From NCBI RefSeq assembly GCF_019734195.1, contig NZ_JAASHM010000008.1:1-64000 (forward strand): a stretch of DNA of 64,000 nt, in the 5' to 3' direction. Below are positions 14,314 through 23,816 of the stretch, in pieces. How positions within the stretch are numbered: position 1 is the first letter of the stretch; every line of letters begins with the position of its first letter. The DNA comes from Clostridium sp. K13. Its GTDB lineage: Bacteria; Bacillota; Clostridia; Clostridiales; Clostridiaceae. Made by a program: the position numbers and the translations under genes. Below the pieces are notes generated by a model, which had not been told where the DNA came from, did no database searches, and was given only the letters and a program-made list of their open reading frames with translations.

Positions 14314-16245
14314 ATGATAAAAATCACTTTAAAAGATGGCTCAATTAAAGAAGTTGAAAATGGCTCATCAGTTTTAGATGTTGCAAAAGCAATAAGCGAA
14401 GGGTTAGCAAGAGTTGCTCAATGTGGAATAGTTAATGGAGATGTTGTTGATTTAAGAACAGCATTAAATGAAGATTGTGAATTAGAAATTTGTACTTTTG
14501 ATTCTCAAGAAGGAAAAAATGCTGTAAGACACAGTGTATCTCACGTTCTTGCTGCTGCAGTTAAAAGATTATATCCAGAAGCTAAAATTGCTATAGGACC
14601 ATCTATTGAAAATGGATTCTACTATGATTTTGACGTAGAAAAAGCATTTGCTTCTGAAGACTTAGATAAAATTGAAGCTGAAATGAAAAAAATAATAAAG
14701 GAAAATCCTCAAATCGAAAGATTTGAACTTCCAAGAAACGAAGCTTTAGAGCTTATGAAAGATGAACCATACAAAATAGAATTAATAAATGATTTACCTG
14801 AAGATGAAACTATTTCTTTCTACAAAATAGGTGATTTCACAGATCTTTGCTGTGGTCCTCACGTATTATCGTTAAAGAACATCAAAGCAATTAAGCTTAT
14901 AAGAACTGCTGGTGCTTACTGGAAAGGTGACGAAAAAAATAAGATGCTTTCTAGAATATACGGAACTGCATTCTTAAAGAAAGCTGATTTAGATGCTTAT
15001 TTAGAAGCTTTAGAAGAAGCTAAAAAAAGAGACCATAACAAATTAGGTAGAGAACTTGGAATATTTACTACTGATGAAAAAGTAGGTCAAGGTCTTCCAC
15101 TATTCATGCCTAAGGGAGCTAAATTATTCCAAACTCTTCAAAGATGGATTGAAGATGAAGAAGAAAGAAGAGGTTATGTTTTAACTAAGACTCCATTTAT
15201 GTCTAAAAATGACCTATTTGTTGCTTCTGGTCACTGGAGCCACTATAAAGATGGTATGTTTGTATTAGGTGATGAAGAAAAGGATACTGAAGTTATGGCA
15301 TTAAGACCAATGACTTGCCCATTCCAATTCACAGTTTACAACGCAGAGCAACATAGTTATAGAGATCTTCCTATAAGATATGCTGAAACTTCTACTCTAT
15401 TTAGAAAAGAATCATCAGGAGAAATGCATGGTTTAACTAGAGTTAGACAATTTACTTTATCAGAAGGTCATATTATCTGTACTCCTGAACAATTAGAAGA
15501 AGAATTTAAGAGTGTTGTTGATTTAATAAATTACGTTATGGAAACTTTAGGAATATCTGAAGATATTTCTTACAGATTCTCTAAATGGGATCCAACAAAT
15601 ACTGAAAAATATATCAATAATCCAGAAGCTTGGGAAGCTACTCAAAATCAAATGAGAACTATATTAGATCATTTAAATATAGATTATGTTGAAGCTGAAG
15701 GTGAAGCAGCATTCTATGGACCAAAATTAGATATCCAATCTAAGAACGTTCACGGAAAAGAAGATACAATAATCACTGTTCAAATTGACTTTGCTTTAGG
15801 TGAAAGACTTGGTATGACTTATATCGATAAAGATGGAGAAAAGAAAATACCATTCGTTATTCATAGATCATCAATTGGATGTTATGAAAGAACTATAGCT
15901 ACTTTAATTGAAAAATATGCTGGTGCATTCCCAACTTGGATGTCTCCAGTTCAAGCTAAAGTTCTTCCACTTTCTGATAAGTATGCTGACTATGCTGATG
16001 AAGTAGTTAGAACTTTAAGAAAAAATGGTGTAAGAGTTGAAGTTGACCACAGAACTGAAAAAATTGGTTACAAAATTAGAGAAGCTAGACTTGAAAGAGT
16101 TCCTTATATCCTAGTTGTTGGAGAAAAGGAAGCAGCAAACAACGAAGTTTCTGTAAGAAGTAGAAAAAATGATGATGAAGGTGCAATGGCTTTAGATGCT
16201 TTTGTTTCTAGAATCACTACTGAAATAGCTAACAAAGAAAGATAA
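14314..16245 (+). CDS. thrS: Threonine-tRNA ligase
   Basis: The 643-residue enzyme charges tRNA-Thr. Its layout is complete: an N-terminal TGS domain (about 1-60) and the second editing domain (about 65-225) with HSVSHVLAAA and the downstream C-GPH motif (CCGPHVLSL). The class II catalytic core (about 240-535) has motif 2 RFTLSEGH-type sequence and the RPMTCPFQ region with a zinc-ligand cysteine, and the anticodon-binding domain covers about 540-640. GGGAG precedes the ATG. The T-box leader directly upstream controls it according to threonine supply. The gene is monocistronic. Confidence 0.98.
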   Translation: MIKITLKDGSIKEVENGSSVLDVAKAISEGLARVAQCGIVNGDVVDLRTALNEDCELEICTFDSQEGKNAVRHSVSHVLAAAVKRLYPEAKIAIGPSIENGFYYDFDVEKAFASEDLDKIEAEMKKIIKENPQIERFELPRNEALELMKDEPYKIELINDLPEDETISFYKIGDFTDLCCGPHVLSLKNIKAIKLIRTAGAYWKGDEKNKMLSRIYGTAFLKKADLDAYLEALEEAKKRDHNKLGRELGIFTTDEKVGQGLPLFMPKGAKLFQTLQRWIEDEEERRGYVLTKTPFMSKNDLFVASGHWSHYKDGMFVLGDEEKDTEVMALRPMTCPFQFTVYNAEQHSYRDLPIRYAETSTLFRKESSGEMHGLTRVRQFTLSEGHIICTPEQLEEEFKSVVDLINYVMETLGISEDISYRFSKWDPTNTEKYINNPEAWEATQNQMRTILDHLNIDYVEAEGEAAFYGPKLDIQSKNVHGKEDTIITVQIDFALGERLGMTYIDKDGEKKIPFVIHRSSIGCYERTIATLIEKYAGAFPTWMSPVQAKVLPLSDKYADYADEVVRTLRKNGVRVEVDHRTEKIGYKIREARLERVPYILVVGEKEAANNEVSVRSRKNDDEGAMALDAFVSRITTEIANKER

Positions 16246-16255
16246 TTCTATATAA

Positions 16256-16290
16256 ACATGGCAAACAAATTAGTTTGTCATGTTTTTTTA
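16256..16290 (+). terminator. Terminator of thrS
   Basis: ACATGGCAAAC with its complement around a short loop is followed by seven Ts on the plus strand. Confidence 0.85.
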
Positions 16291-16373
16291 TTTTTAGGCA
16301 ACATAAAAAAGGTAAAATATAGGTATATTAATATATAGTCTTATCTAATATACTTTGAAAGGAATTGAGATTA

Positions 16374-17300
16374 TTGAGTATTAATGAAAATAATTATATA
16401 GAATTAACTAAAGAAGAAATCGAAGGTTGTAGACATAAATCAGAGAAAAAATGGTATGGAATATTATTATTTATTAATTTTTCTATAATAATTGCAGTTA
16501 TAATTTTTTGTATAATTAATATACCACGTTATAACACGTTACCTAATACCTTAAAAGAATCATTTTCAGACCCTTCTTCATATGCAAATGTAATAATATC
16601 TCCTAGCTCTGCTTTAAATAGCTTTCCAACCGAACTACAACTTTTATTAACAGGAATTGTTGCAATAATTGCTTTTCCTTTTGGAGTAAATCTTTATTAT
16701 GCTAAATATAGATCAAGAGCAATAAAAATTACCGAAAACAATTTTCCAGAAGTTTATAATAATATAGCTAAATTTTCTCATAAAATGGGTTTGAAAAAGG
16801 TTCCTGAAGCACTTTTAATTCAACAAAATGGCGTAATGAATGCATTCTCAGCATTTATAATCCGTAAACAATATATTGAAATTGATAGTGATTTATTTGA
16901 AATTGCTTATAGAGAATATAATGATTTAGATTCTATTAACTTTATAATCGCCCATGAATTAGCTCATATTAAATATAAACATGCTACTTTCTATTACAAT
17001 TTATTTATCATATTTTCTACTATAATTCCTATAATAGGTACTACTGCTTCTAGAGCTAGGGAATATAGCTGTGATAGATTAGCTCAAAAGGTTACAGGAA
17101 ATACTGGTGTTGAGGCTATCTTTTCTTTATTTGCAGGAAAACACCTTTATAAAAGAATTGATGTTTATGATTATATTAATAATAGCAATGATATACGTGG
17201 ATTTTTTGTATGGTGTACTAATTTAATGAGTTCTCATCCTATATTACCAAAAAGAATTAGAGCTTTAATACAAATGAAAGGTAGTGGAGATCTATACTAG
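16374..17300 (+). CDS. M48-family membrane metalloprotease
   Basis: About 308 residues long, the protein has two hydrophobic segments in its N-terminal third (about 25-47 and 85-110). The zinc-protease motif HELAH follows, with His194, Glu195 and His198, then another hydrophobic stretch and a YSCDRLA segment that supplies the third ligand region. This is the layout of HtpX/M48 peptidases, which degrade membrane or secreted proteins. I choose the TTG at 16374 because AAAGGA is about 10 bases upstream; the TTG at 16365 is too close to it. It stands alone between thrS and rpsD. Substrates are unknown. Confidence 0.85.
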   Translation: MSINENNYIELTKEEIEGCRHKSEKKWYGILLFINFSIIIAVIIFCIINIPRYNTLPNTLKESFSDPSSYANVIISPSSALNSFPTELQLLLTGIVAIIAFPFGVNLYYAKYRSRAIKITENNFPEVYNNIAKFSHKMGLKKVPEALLIQQNGVMNAFSAFIIRKQYIEIDSDLFEIAYREYNDLDSINFIIAHELAHIKYKHATFYYNLFIIFSTIIPIIGTTASRAREYSCDRLAQKVTGNTGVEAIFSLFAGKHLYKRIDVYDYINNSNDIRGFFVWCTNLMSSHPILPKRIRALIQMKGSGDLY

Positions 17301-17302
17301 TT

Positions 17303-17332
17303 TCAAGTGACAAGTGACAAGTTGTAAGGGGC
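17303..17332. repeat. Short CAAGTGA-type direct repeats
   Basis: CAAGTGA-CAAGTGA-CAAGT occurs just after the protease stop codon. Similar degenerate repeats occur near 38830, 43441 and 53378. Confidence 0.5.
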
Positions 17333-17362
17333 AATAAACTTTAGTTTCTAAAATTATAGAAG

Positions 17363-17410
17363 AAAAAAAGGTTAATGTAATCTGCACATTACATTAACCT
17401 CTTTTCTTTT
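17363..17410. terminator. Bidirectional terminator between the M48 and rpsD genes
   Basis: The stem AGGTTAATGTAAT/ATTACATTAACCT is flanked by As on the left and Ts on the right, so it can serve both convergent genes. Confidence 0.8.
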
Positions 17411-17502
17411 CACACAACTATTTAAATTCAACAGTGGCTTATAAATAATACAAGATATAATTTTTTGAGAAATTTTATTCCTTAAAGGAAAGATGATTTT
17501 AC

Positions 17503-18099
17503 TTAGTTTTTAGAGTAATACTCTACAACTAGAACTTCGTTAATTTCTATTGGAACTTCAGTTCTTTGAGGAAGTCTTTCTAAAACTCCTGAGAAATTAT
17601 CTTCATTTTTACTTAAGTATGGTAATACATTAAGTATGTTTGCTTCAAAGTTTTCTTTGAACATAACATTCTTTTGAGATTTCTCTCTTAATTTTATTTC
17701 ATCTCCAACAGAAACGTTGAATGATGGAATATCAACTTTTTTACCATTAACTAAAATATGCCCATGAACAACCATTTGTCTTGCTTGTCTTATAGAATTT
17801 GCAAATCCTAATCTATAAACTATATTATCTAATCTGCACTCTAATAAATTAATTAAGGCATGCCCTGTTAATTCCTTTGATTTAGATGCTTTTACAAAGT
17901 AATTAGCAAATTGCTTTTCCATTACTCCATAATAAGCTCTTAATCTTTGCTTTTCTAGTAATTGAGTACCATAGTCAGAAAGTTTTTTATCATTTCTTGC
18001 TGTACCTTTGGCTGCTCTTTTCATTGCCTTTGGATGACCACAAACATTTAAGCCTAATCTTCTACACTGCTTAAATCTCGGGCCCATCATCTTTGCCAT
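17503..18099 (-). CDS. rpsD: 30S ribosomal protein S4, stand-alone copy
   Basis: The 198-residue protein has the S4 N-terminal domain ([13 protein letters not shown]) and the S4 RNA-binding region [38 protein letters not shown]. It ends with the usual [24 protein letters not shown]4 nucleates 30S assembly. Clostridia normally carry rpsD in the rpsM-rpsK-rpoA operon, usually with a four-cysteine zinc site; this copy has only two cysteines there and stands alone. It may be a second, low-zinc-type paralog. A sigma-A-like promoter is at 18137-18165 and AAGGAG precedes the ATG. Confidence 0.94.
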   Translation of the reverse strand: MAKMMGPRFKQCRRLGLNVCGHPKAMKRAAKGTARNDKKLSDYGTQLLEKQRLRAYYGVMEKQFANYFVKASKSKELTGHALINLLECRLDNIVYRLGFANSIRQARQMVVHGHILVNGKKVDIPSFNVSVGDEIKLREKSQKNVMFKENFEANILNVLPYLSKNEDNFSGVLERLPQRTEVPIEINEVLVVEYYSKN

Positions 18100-18136
18100 A
18101 CAATCATCTCCTTAAATTATTCTTAAGCCTAAACAT

Positions 18137-18165
18137 AATATATCATATAAATTTAATTTTGTAAA
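18137..18165 (-). promoter_or_regulatory. Sigma-A-type promoter of rpsD
   Basis: On the minus strand TTTACA (18165-18160) and TATATT (18142-18137) are separated by 17 bases, about 40 bp upstream of the start codon. Confidence 0.6.
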
Positions 18166-18221
18166 TGATATTGATTATCATTATTGTTTTTTACATATAT
18201 GCCATTACTGTACAAAATAAA

Positions 18222-18275
18222 ACAAGGTAATAAACAATAAAATATTAATACTTTATTGTTTATTACCTTATTTAA
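18222..18275 (-). terminator. Terminator of the hom gene
   Basis: A long stem AAGGTAATAAACAATAAA with its complement lies 10 bp after the hom stop and is followed by a T-rich stretch on the minus strand. Confidence 0.75.
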
Positions 18276-18282
18276 ACCTTAT

Positions 18283-19503
18283 TTAAGCAACAATTAGCTT
18301 CTTAGCATTTTTATAATAATTCTCATTTTGCAATTCTTCAATAAACTTTTCTACATAAGCTTCAGAAGTACATTCAATATAAATAGCCACTTCTCCATCT
18401 ATAGTCTTATCTATAATTTTTATATTATTAAAAGTCTCTCTACATCTATTTATAACTTCTTCCCTATCTAAAGTCTTTATTCTTAAAATACAATTACATG
18501 TCTTACTAGCAAATTTAATTACATTTGCCTCTTCTTTATTAAAACTATCAACATCAGTAAATCTACTATTAATAATATCATTTAAATCACTATAAACAGC
18601 ACTTCCTGTCGGTAATTTCCCTGCACCCTTACCTACAAATAATAATTCTCCTATTTCATCCCCATTTAAAATAACTGCATTAACTTCATTATTTATTTTA
18701 GCTAATATACTTTCTTCATCTACCAATATAGGTTTTACTGAAGTATATATTCCACTTTTACATTTAAAAGCCTCTGCAACAAGTTTAATTTTACACTTTA
18801 ACTTATTTGCATATTTAAAATCAGCCTCATCAATATCAGTAATTCCCTCTATTGATATATCATTCCATTCAAATTTTTTATCAAAAGCTAAACTTGATAA
18901 TATTGCAAGCTTTCTAGCAGCATCATATCCCATAACATCTGATTCTGGATTAGCTTCTGCAAACCCAAGCTCTTGTGCCTCTTTTAGTGCTTCTTCATAA
19001 GATAAACTTTCTCCATCCATCTTAGTCAATATAAAATTTGTTGTTCCATTTAATATTGCTTTTATACTGTTTATACCATTTCCATAAAGGCTTTCAGTTA
19101 ATGGTTTTATTATAGGAATTCCACCAGCCACTGCAGCTTCAAATTTTAATGAAACATTATTCTCTTTAGCTAATTGAAATAATTCATGCCCAAATGTAGC
19201 TATTAAATCCTTATTTGCTGTAATTACATGTTTCTTTAATGATAATGCTTTTTTTACATAATCATAAGCTGGATGAAGTCCGCCCATTACTTCTATTACA
19301 ACATCATTTTCTATTGAAAAAAACTCTTCTACATTAGTCGTAATAACCTCACTATGACTTGAACTAATATGCTTTTCTTTATCTCTGACTAAGATACTTG
19401 TAATAATTATTTCATTTTTACCATTGTTTTCCCTATTTTTATCTATTAATTCAATAAGCCCACTACCTACTACTCCATATCCCATAATAGCTACTTTAGT
19501 CAT
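18283..19503 (-). CDS. hom: Homoserine dehydrogenase with C-terminal ACT domain
   Basis: The enzyme reduces aspartate semialdehyde to homoserine, feeding threonine and methionine. The 406-residue product has the Rossmann motif GYGVVGSG, the catalytic segment ITANKDLIA, and the family block ILNGTTNFILTKM...GFAEANPESDVMGYDAARK. Residues about 330-405 form a regulatory ACT-like domain. I start at the ATG at 19503, because GGAGG is 7 bases upstream and the GTG at 19518 precedes that site. It follows metY by 22 bp, so the SAM riboswitch upstream of metY should control both genes. A second, shorter homoserine dehydrogenase lies at 23817-24836. Confidence 0.95.
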   Translation of the reverse strand: MTKVAIMGYGVVGSGLIELIDKNRENNGKNEIIITSILVRDKEKHISSSHSEVITTNVEEFFSIENDVVIEVMGGLHPAYDYVKKALSLKKHVITANKDLIATFGHELFQLAKENNVSLKFEAAVAGGIPIIKPLTESLYGNGINSIKAILNGTTNFILTKMDGESLSYEEALKEAQELGFAEANPESDVMGYDAARKLAILSSLAFDKKFEWNDISIEGITDIDEADFKYANKLKCKIKLVAEAFKCKSGIYTSVKPILVDEESILAKINNEVNAVILNGDEIGELLFVGKGAGKLPTGSAVYSDLNDIINSRFTDVDSFNKEEANVIKFASKTCNCILRIKTLDREEVINRCRETFNNIKIIDKTIDGEVAIYIECTSEAYVEKFIEELQNENYYKNAKKLIVA

Positions 19504-19525
19504 TATTATTTCCTCCACTCAATTA

Positions 19526-20803
19526 TTATATTGCTTTTAATGCATGATTAATGTCGTTAATTAAATCTTTTGTATCCTCTATTCCAACGGAAAGTCTAAG
19601 CATATCAGGAGTAACTCCACTTGCCCTTTGTTCATCCTCTCCTAATTGACTATGAGTAGTAGTAGCTGGATGTAAAAGACAACTCCTTGCATCTCCTAAA
19701 GTTACAGCTAAGGCTATTAAATTTAATGCCCTACTAAACTTTTTAGCTTCTTCAATTCCACCCTTAACTCCAAATGTTAAAAGTCCACTTGCTCCATTTT
19801 TAAGATATTTTTTAGCTAAGTCATAAGATTTACTTCCTTCAAGCAATGGATAATTAACCCATGATACCTTTTCTTGTGTTGTTAACCACTGTGCAATTTC
19901 TAAAGCATTTTTAGAGTGTCTCTCCATTCTTAAATGTAAAGTTTCTAATCCTAAATTAGTTAAGTATGCATTAAATGGACTCATGCATGCTCCTAAATCC
20001 CTAAGTAATGTTACTCTTAACTTAACTATATATGCAGCATCACCAAATGTTTCAACATACTTTACTCCATGGTAACTTGGATCTGGTAAAACTAAATCAT
20101 CAAATTTACCATTTGTCCAATCAAAGTTTCCTCCATCTACAACTATTCCACCAATAGTCTGAGCATGCCCCTCTGAGTATTTTGTTGTTGAATGTACAAC
20201 AACATTAACTCCATGCTCAAATGGATTGCAATGATATGGTGTAGCAACCGTATTATCGACTATAAATGGTACTCGAAGCTTTTTAGCCACTGATGAAAAC
20301 TTATTAAAATCTAAAACATTTAAACCCGGGTTACCTATTGTTTCTCCATAAACAACCTTAGTATTTTCTTTAGCTTTAGATAAAATTTCTTCTTCTGATG
20401 CATCTGGATCTACAAAAGTAACTTCTATTCCTAAATTTTTAAGATGTACGGTAAATAAATTAACTGTTCCACCATATAAAGATGATACTGAAATTACATG
20501 ATCTCCTTCTTTACAAACATTTAAAATTGCATATAAAATTGCTGATTGTCCCGAAGCAGTTGCTACAGCTCCAACTCCACCTTCTAGCTTTGCATATTTC
20601 TCTTCCAACGCCCCAACTGTTGGATTAGAAATTCTGCTATATAAATGACCTTCAGCCTTTAAATCAAATAAAGCTGCTAATGTATCTGGATCATCATACT
20701 TATAAGTTGCACTTTGATAAATTGGTAAAACCCTTGGATCCCCTGATTTTGGTTGATATCCTCCATGAATTCCTACTGTTCCTTTACCTAAATTAATTGC
20801 CAT
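19526..20803 (-). CDS. metY: O-acetylhomoserine sulfhydrylase
   Basis: This PLP enzyme of the Cys/Met metabolism family makes homocysteine (or methionine) from O-acetylhomoserine and sulfide. The 425-residue length is characteristic of MetY rather than MetB/MetC (about 380). It shows YSRISNPTVGALEEKYAKLEGG, the substrate loop ATASGQSA, DNTVATPY, and the PLP lysine in HSTTKYSEGH. The C-terminal part has SVGIEDTKDLI. AAAGGGGG precedes the ATG. A SAM-I riboswitch lies upstream, consistent with methionine biosynthesis, and hom follows in the same transcript. Confidence 0.95.
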   Translation of the reverse strand: MAINLGKGTVGIHGGYQPKSGDPRVLPIYQSATYKYDDPDTLAALFDLKAEGHLYSRISNPTVGALEEKYAKLEGGVGAVATASGQSAILYAILNVCKEGDHVISVSSLYGGTVNLFTVHLKNLGIEVTFVDPDASEEEILSKAKENTKVVYGETIGNPGLNVLDFNKFSSVAKKLRVPFIVDNTVATPYHCNPFEHGVNVVVHSTTKYSEGHAQTIGGIVVDGGNFDWTNGKFDDLVLPDPSYHGVKYVETFGDAAYIVKLRVTLLRDLGACMSPFNAYLTNLGLETLHLRMERHSKNALEIAQWLTTQEKVSWVNYPLLEGSKSYDLAKKYLKNGASGLLTFGVKGGIEEAKKFSRALNLIALAVTLGDARSCLLHPATTTHSQLGEDEQRASGVTPDMLRLSVGIEDTKDLINDINHALKAI

Positions 20804-20819
20804 AAATAAATCCCCCTTT

Positions 20820-20870
20820 TTAATAGCTAGGAGTTAGCAGTTTTTAGTTAACTTAAAACTTACTCCTACT
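20820..20870. repeat. Degenerate AGTTAGCAGTT-type repeats between riboswitch and metY
   Basis: The stretch just upstream of metY contains TAGCTAGGAGTTAGCAGT and TTTTTAGTTAACTT, related to the repeats in the riboswitch P3 arm. No gene is visible in it. Confidence 0.4.
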
Positions 20871-20965
20871 GTCCTTTAAATTTTATTTTTAATACTTATT
20901 GCTCTTTTATTAATTTATAATGGAAAAAATATTAGCCTTTATTCTAAATGTTTTAATTTTGTGTA

Positions 20966-21259
20966 CAAAAAAAGCTATTTCTTATTATCCTTTATAGATA
21001 ATGAGAAATAGCTAAATAAGCTTATTTATTAATATATACTCTCATTTCTCAGGTTAAACCTGCAGGATTTAGCACCAGCATTAATAATTTTTAGTTTTAG
21101 TTATTGATTACTAGTTATTGATCAAATTCTACCGAATTTCTAAAATATAAAAATTAAAATAATTTTTATACTAACTACTAACTTCTAACTGTTAACTTGT
21201 AACTATCAACAGGTTGCTAGGTTTCTCAGGGCCAGTCCCTCCACCGTTCTTAATAAAAG
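20966..21259 (-). promoter_or_regulatory. SAM-I (S-box) riboswitch upstream of metY-hom
   Basis: On the minus strand the conserved blocks are AAGAACGGTGGAGGGACTGG, CCTAGCAACC and GGTGCTAAATCCTGCAGG. The terminator stem AGCTATTTC.../GAAATAGCT (20973-21013) with a T-run forms the expression platform. As in the metT riboswitch, P3 is greatly lengthened: about 135 bases (21077-21211) separate CAACC from GGTG. They carry the same AACTACTAACTTCTAACT-type repeats and a GAAATTC/GAATTT core. Confidence 0.93.
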
Positions 21260-21323
21260 ATTTTTTATTTAATTGTTATCTTTATTATACACATTTGGAA
21301 TATTTTTTCAAGTATTTTATTTT

Positions 21324-21896
21324 TTATTTTTTATTAATCATTATAAATTCATCATTAGTTATTATTCCATTAACTTTAATATCATGACTTTCACTTTCAA
21401 TACTTTTCACTAATTGAAAATCATATGCTAATGATATTCTATTACTTATGTCCTTAATTTGTGAAACATATTTATCATAATAACCTCCACCATAACCTAT
21501 CCTATTACCAAATCTATCAAATGCTACACCAGGCATTATTATTAAATCAAACTCTCTACCTATTTTATTTTTTTCCACACTTTTAGGTTCAAGTATACCC
21601 CAGTTATCCACACTCATGTTATTTAAACTGTTAATATTTATTGCTACCATTTCTTTATTAACTTTATCAGTTTTTGGAACATAAATTTCCTTATTATCAT
21701 TTAAAGCATATTTTATAAACTTTTTAGTATCTACTTCAGATCCAAAACTTACATAAGTAAATATTTTCTTTGCCTTATTATAAATATCGCTATTTATTAA
21801 CTGTTTAAATATTAATTCATCATAGTTTTTTTTTACTTCTAAAGATAAGTAATTTCTCTTTTTTATTACTTCTTCTCTGATCTTAATCTTTTCCAT
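21324..21896 (-). CDS. 5-formyltetrahydrofolate cyclo-ligase
   Basis: The enzyme converts 5-formyl-THF to 5,10-methenyl-THF with ATP, returning folate to one-carbon metabolism. The 190-residue protein has the family's length, the basic ATP-binding N-terminus (IREEVIKKRNYLS), the EVDT segment, and the signature MPGVAFDRFGNRIGYGGGYYDKY. AAGGGG precedes the ATG. It lies between the metY riboswitch and the ABC exporter gene (44 bp gap to the latter's stop), with which it may be cotranscribed. Confidence 0.94.
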   Translation of the reverse strand: MEKIKIREEVIKKRNYLSLEVKKNYDELIFKQLINSDIYNKAKKIFTYVSFGSEVDTKKFIKYALNDNKEIYVPKTDKVNKEMVAININSLNNMSVDNWGILEPKSVEKNKIGREFDLIIMPGVAFDRFGNRIGYGGGYYDKYVSQIKDISNRISLAYDFQLVKSIESESHDIKVNGIITNDEFIMINKK

Positions 21897-21940
21897 AGTT
21901 AATTCCCCTTAAATATAGCATATTATTTGAAATTTAAAAT

Positions 21941-23644
21941 CTAACTGGCTATTTCTTTTTCTCCTTCTAAAGTATATAAACTATAAAATTTCCCTTTCTT
22001 ATCTATAAGTTCATCAAACGTCCCTGTCTCAACAATATTCCCTTCATCCATAACTATAATCTCATCATATCTATTTAAAACACTATCTATTAACTTATGA
22101 GTTACAGTAATTACTGTTAAATTATCTATTTTTAATAATGTATCTTCAATCTCAAAAGCTGTTTTACTGTCAAGCGCTGACGTACCTTCATCAAGTAAAA
22201 GTATTGGTGTATTTTGGATTAATGATCTTGCTATAGCTACTCTTTGTTTTTGACCACCTGATAAATTATTACCATTTTCACCTATTTCAGAATTCATTCC
22301 TTTAGGTAAAATCTCTAGAAACTCACTAACACCGCTATTTTCTATAGCTTTTTCTAAATCATCTTCACTAAAATCTTTTCCTAGAATAATGTTTTCTTTT
22401 AAGGTTTTATCAAACATATATACATTTTGATGAATAATAGACATCTGATTATTAATTGAATTTTTATCTAAATTATTATACTCGTAACCATCAAAAGCTA
22501 TTTCACCCTTAAAATCTTCATAATAACCTAATAATAATTTTAGTAAAGTTGATTTACCACTACCACTACGCCCAACAATGACATATTTTTTATCTTTTTC
22601 GAACTTTACAGACAATCCATCTAATACATTTCTATCTTCATTATAAGCAAAAGTAATATCTTTTAATTCAATATCTTTATTAAAGCTTTCAAGTTTTATA
22701 TTATCTTTACTATCTTTATATTCATTAATTATATCTAAAAGTTTTGTATTTACATCTTTCATTCCTTTTACTAAAGTAACTTTACTTACTATCCAAGTTA
22801 TTGGCCAGCAAATTCCATTAGCTAATTGAACTACAGCAAATAAGGTACCTACTGTTAATTGTCCTTTAATTAAAAAATATCCACCTAAAGCTATAGTTGA
22901 AACTTGAGACATTATTCCTAAAAACATTGATAAAGCTTGTGATATTCCTTGTATATGATTAGATTTAAACTTTAAGTTTTCTACTGTGCTATTTGCATCT
23001 AGAAACTCTTCTGTCATATTATCAACAATATTATATGATTTAATTACCTCATAACCTGAAAATATATCCTTAATTCTAGTAGTAAATATACTATTTTGCT
23101 TACTAACATTATCTTGCCTTTTAGCCGTTGGTGCTCCTAATATTGCTGGAACTAAAAATAATAATGCTGAAGTAGCGCATACAACTAATGTTATCCATGG
23201 ATTAATCCATAAAAGAAGTGCTGTAGTACCAACAAAAATTACTATATCTCCAATCATCTCAAGATATGGAACTAAATATTTAGTTTCCACCATATTAATA
23301 TCATTAGTTAATTGTGATATATATTCTGCTGTATTTTCACTATTAAAATCTTTATAATTTTTTCTTAATATTCCTCTAAAAATATCCTCTTTAAAATCAG
23401 TTAAAGTTTTCTTAATATAAATAAATTGAGTTGTTTTATTCAAATAATCATTTATACCTTCAACAATAAAAAATATAACTGAAAATATTAATATATTAAT
23501 AAACCCACTTACATCCTTATTCATAGCACTATCTACTATCTGCTGAATTAAAAGTGCAATTAGTACCTGCATAACTGCTCCGAAAGTTCTAAAAAGCACT
23601 GTTGTTGCAAGCCATCCCTTATACTTTAAAATATACTCTCTCAT
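21941..23644 (-). CDS. ABC transporter, fused permease and ATPase (exporter type)
   Basis: The 567-residue half-transporter has six membrane segments in the first about 300 residues. The nucleotide-binding domain has Walker A GRSGSGKST, the signature LSGGQKQRVAIARS, and Walker B ILLLDEGTSALD followed by the switch histidine in VTHKL. It should act as a homodimer, since no partner gene is adjacent. I choose the ATG at 23644 (MREYILKYKG), which follows AAGGGG; an ATG seven codons upstream overlaps that site. The cargo (lipid, peptide or drug) cannot be told from sequence. Confidence 0.93.
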   Translation of the reverse strand: MREYILKYKGWLATTVLFRTFGAVMQVLIALLIQQIVDSAMNKDVSGFINILIFSVIFFIVEGINDYLNKTTQFIYIKKTLTDFKEDIFRGILRKNYKDFNSENTAEYISQLTNDINMVETKYLVPYLEMIGDIVIFVGTTALLLWINPWITLVVCATSALLFLVPAILGAPTAKRQDNVSKQNSIFTTRIKDIFSGYEVIKSYNIVDNMTEEFLDANSTVENLKFKSNHIQGISQALSMFLGIMSQVSTIALGGYFLIKGQLTVGTLFAVVQLANGICWPITWIVSKVTLVKGMKDVNTKLLDIINEYKDSKDNIKLESFNKDIELKDITFAYNEDRNVLDGLSVKFEKDKKYVIVGRSGSGKSTLLKLLLGYYEDFKGEIAFDGYEYNNLDKNSINNQMSIIHQNVYMFDKTLKENIILGKDFSEDDLEKAIENSGVSEFLEILPKGMNSEIGENGNNLSGGQKQRVAIARSLIQNTPILLLDEGTSALDSKTAFEIEDTLLKIDNLTVITVTHKLIDSVLNRYDEIIVMDEGNIVETGTFDELIDKKGKFYSLYTLEGEKEIAS

Positions 23645-23816
23645 AAATTTTCTACCCCTTATCATATAATTAAATATTTTTTTCTTATATTGCCATTATA
23701 TCAGCTTAGATTTTTTTATAAACCCAATTACTGTAAAAGGTTAATATAAGATTATAAGAGGTCAATATTCTTTATTAAGATGAAAATAGAACTACAAAAA
23801 AGTTTACTGCATTTAA

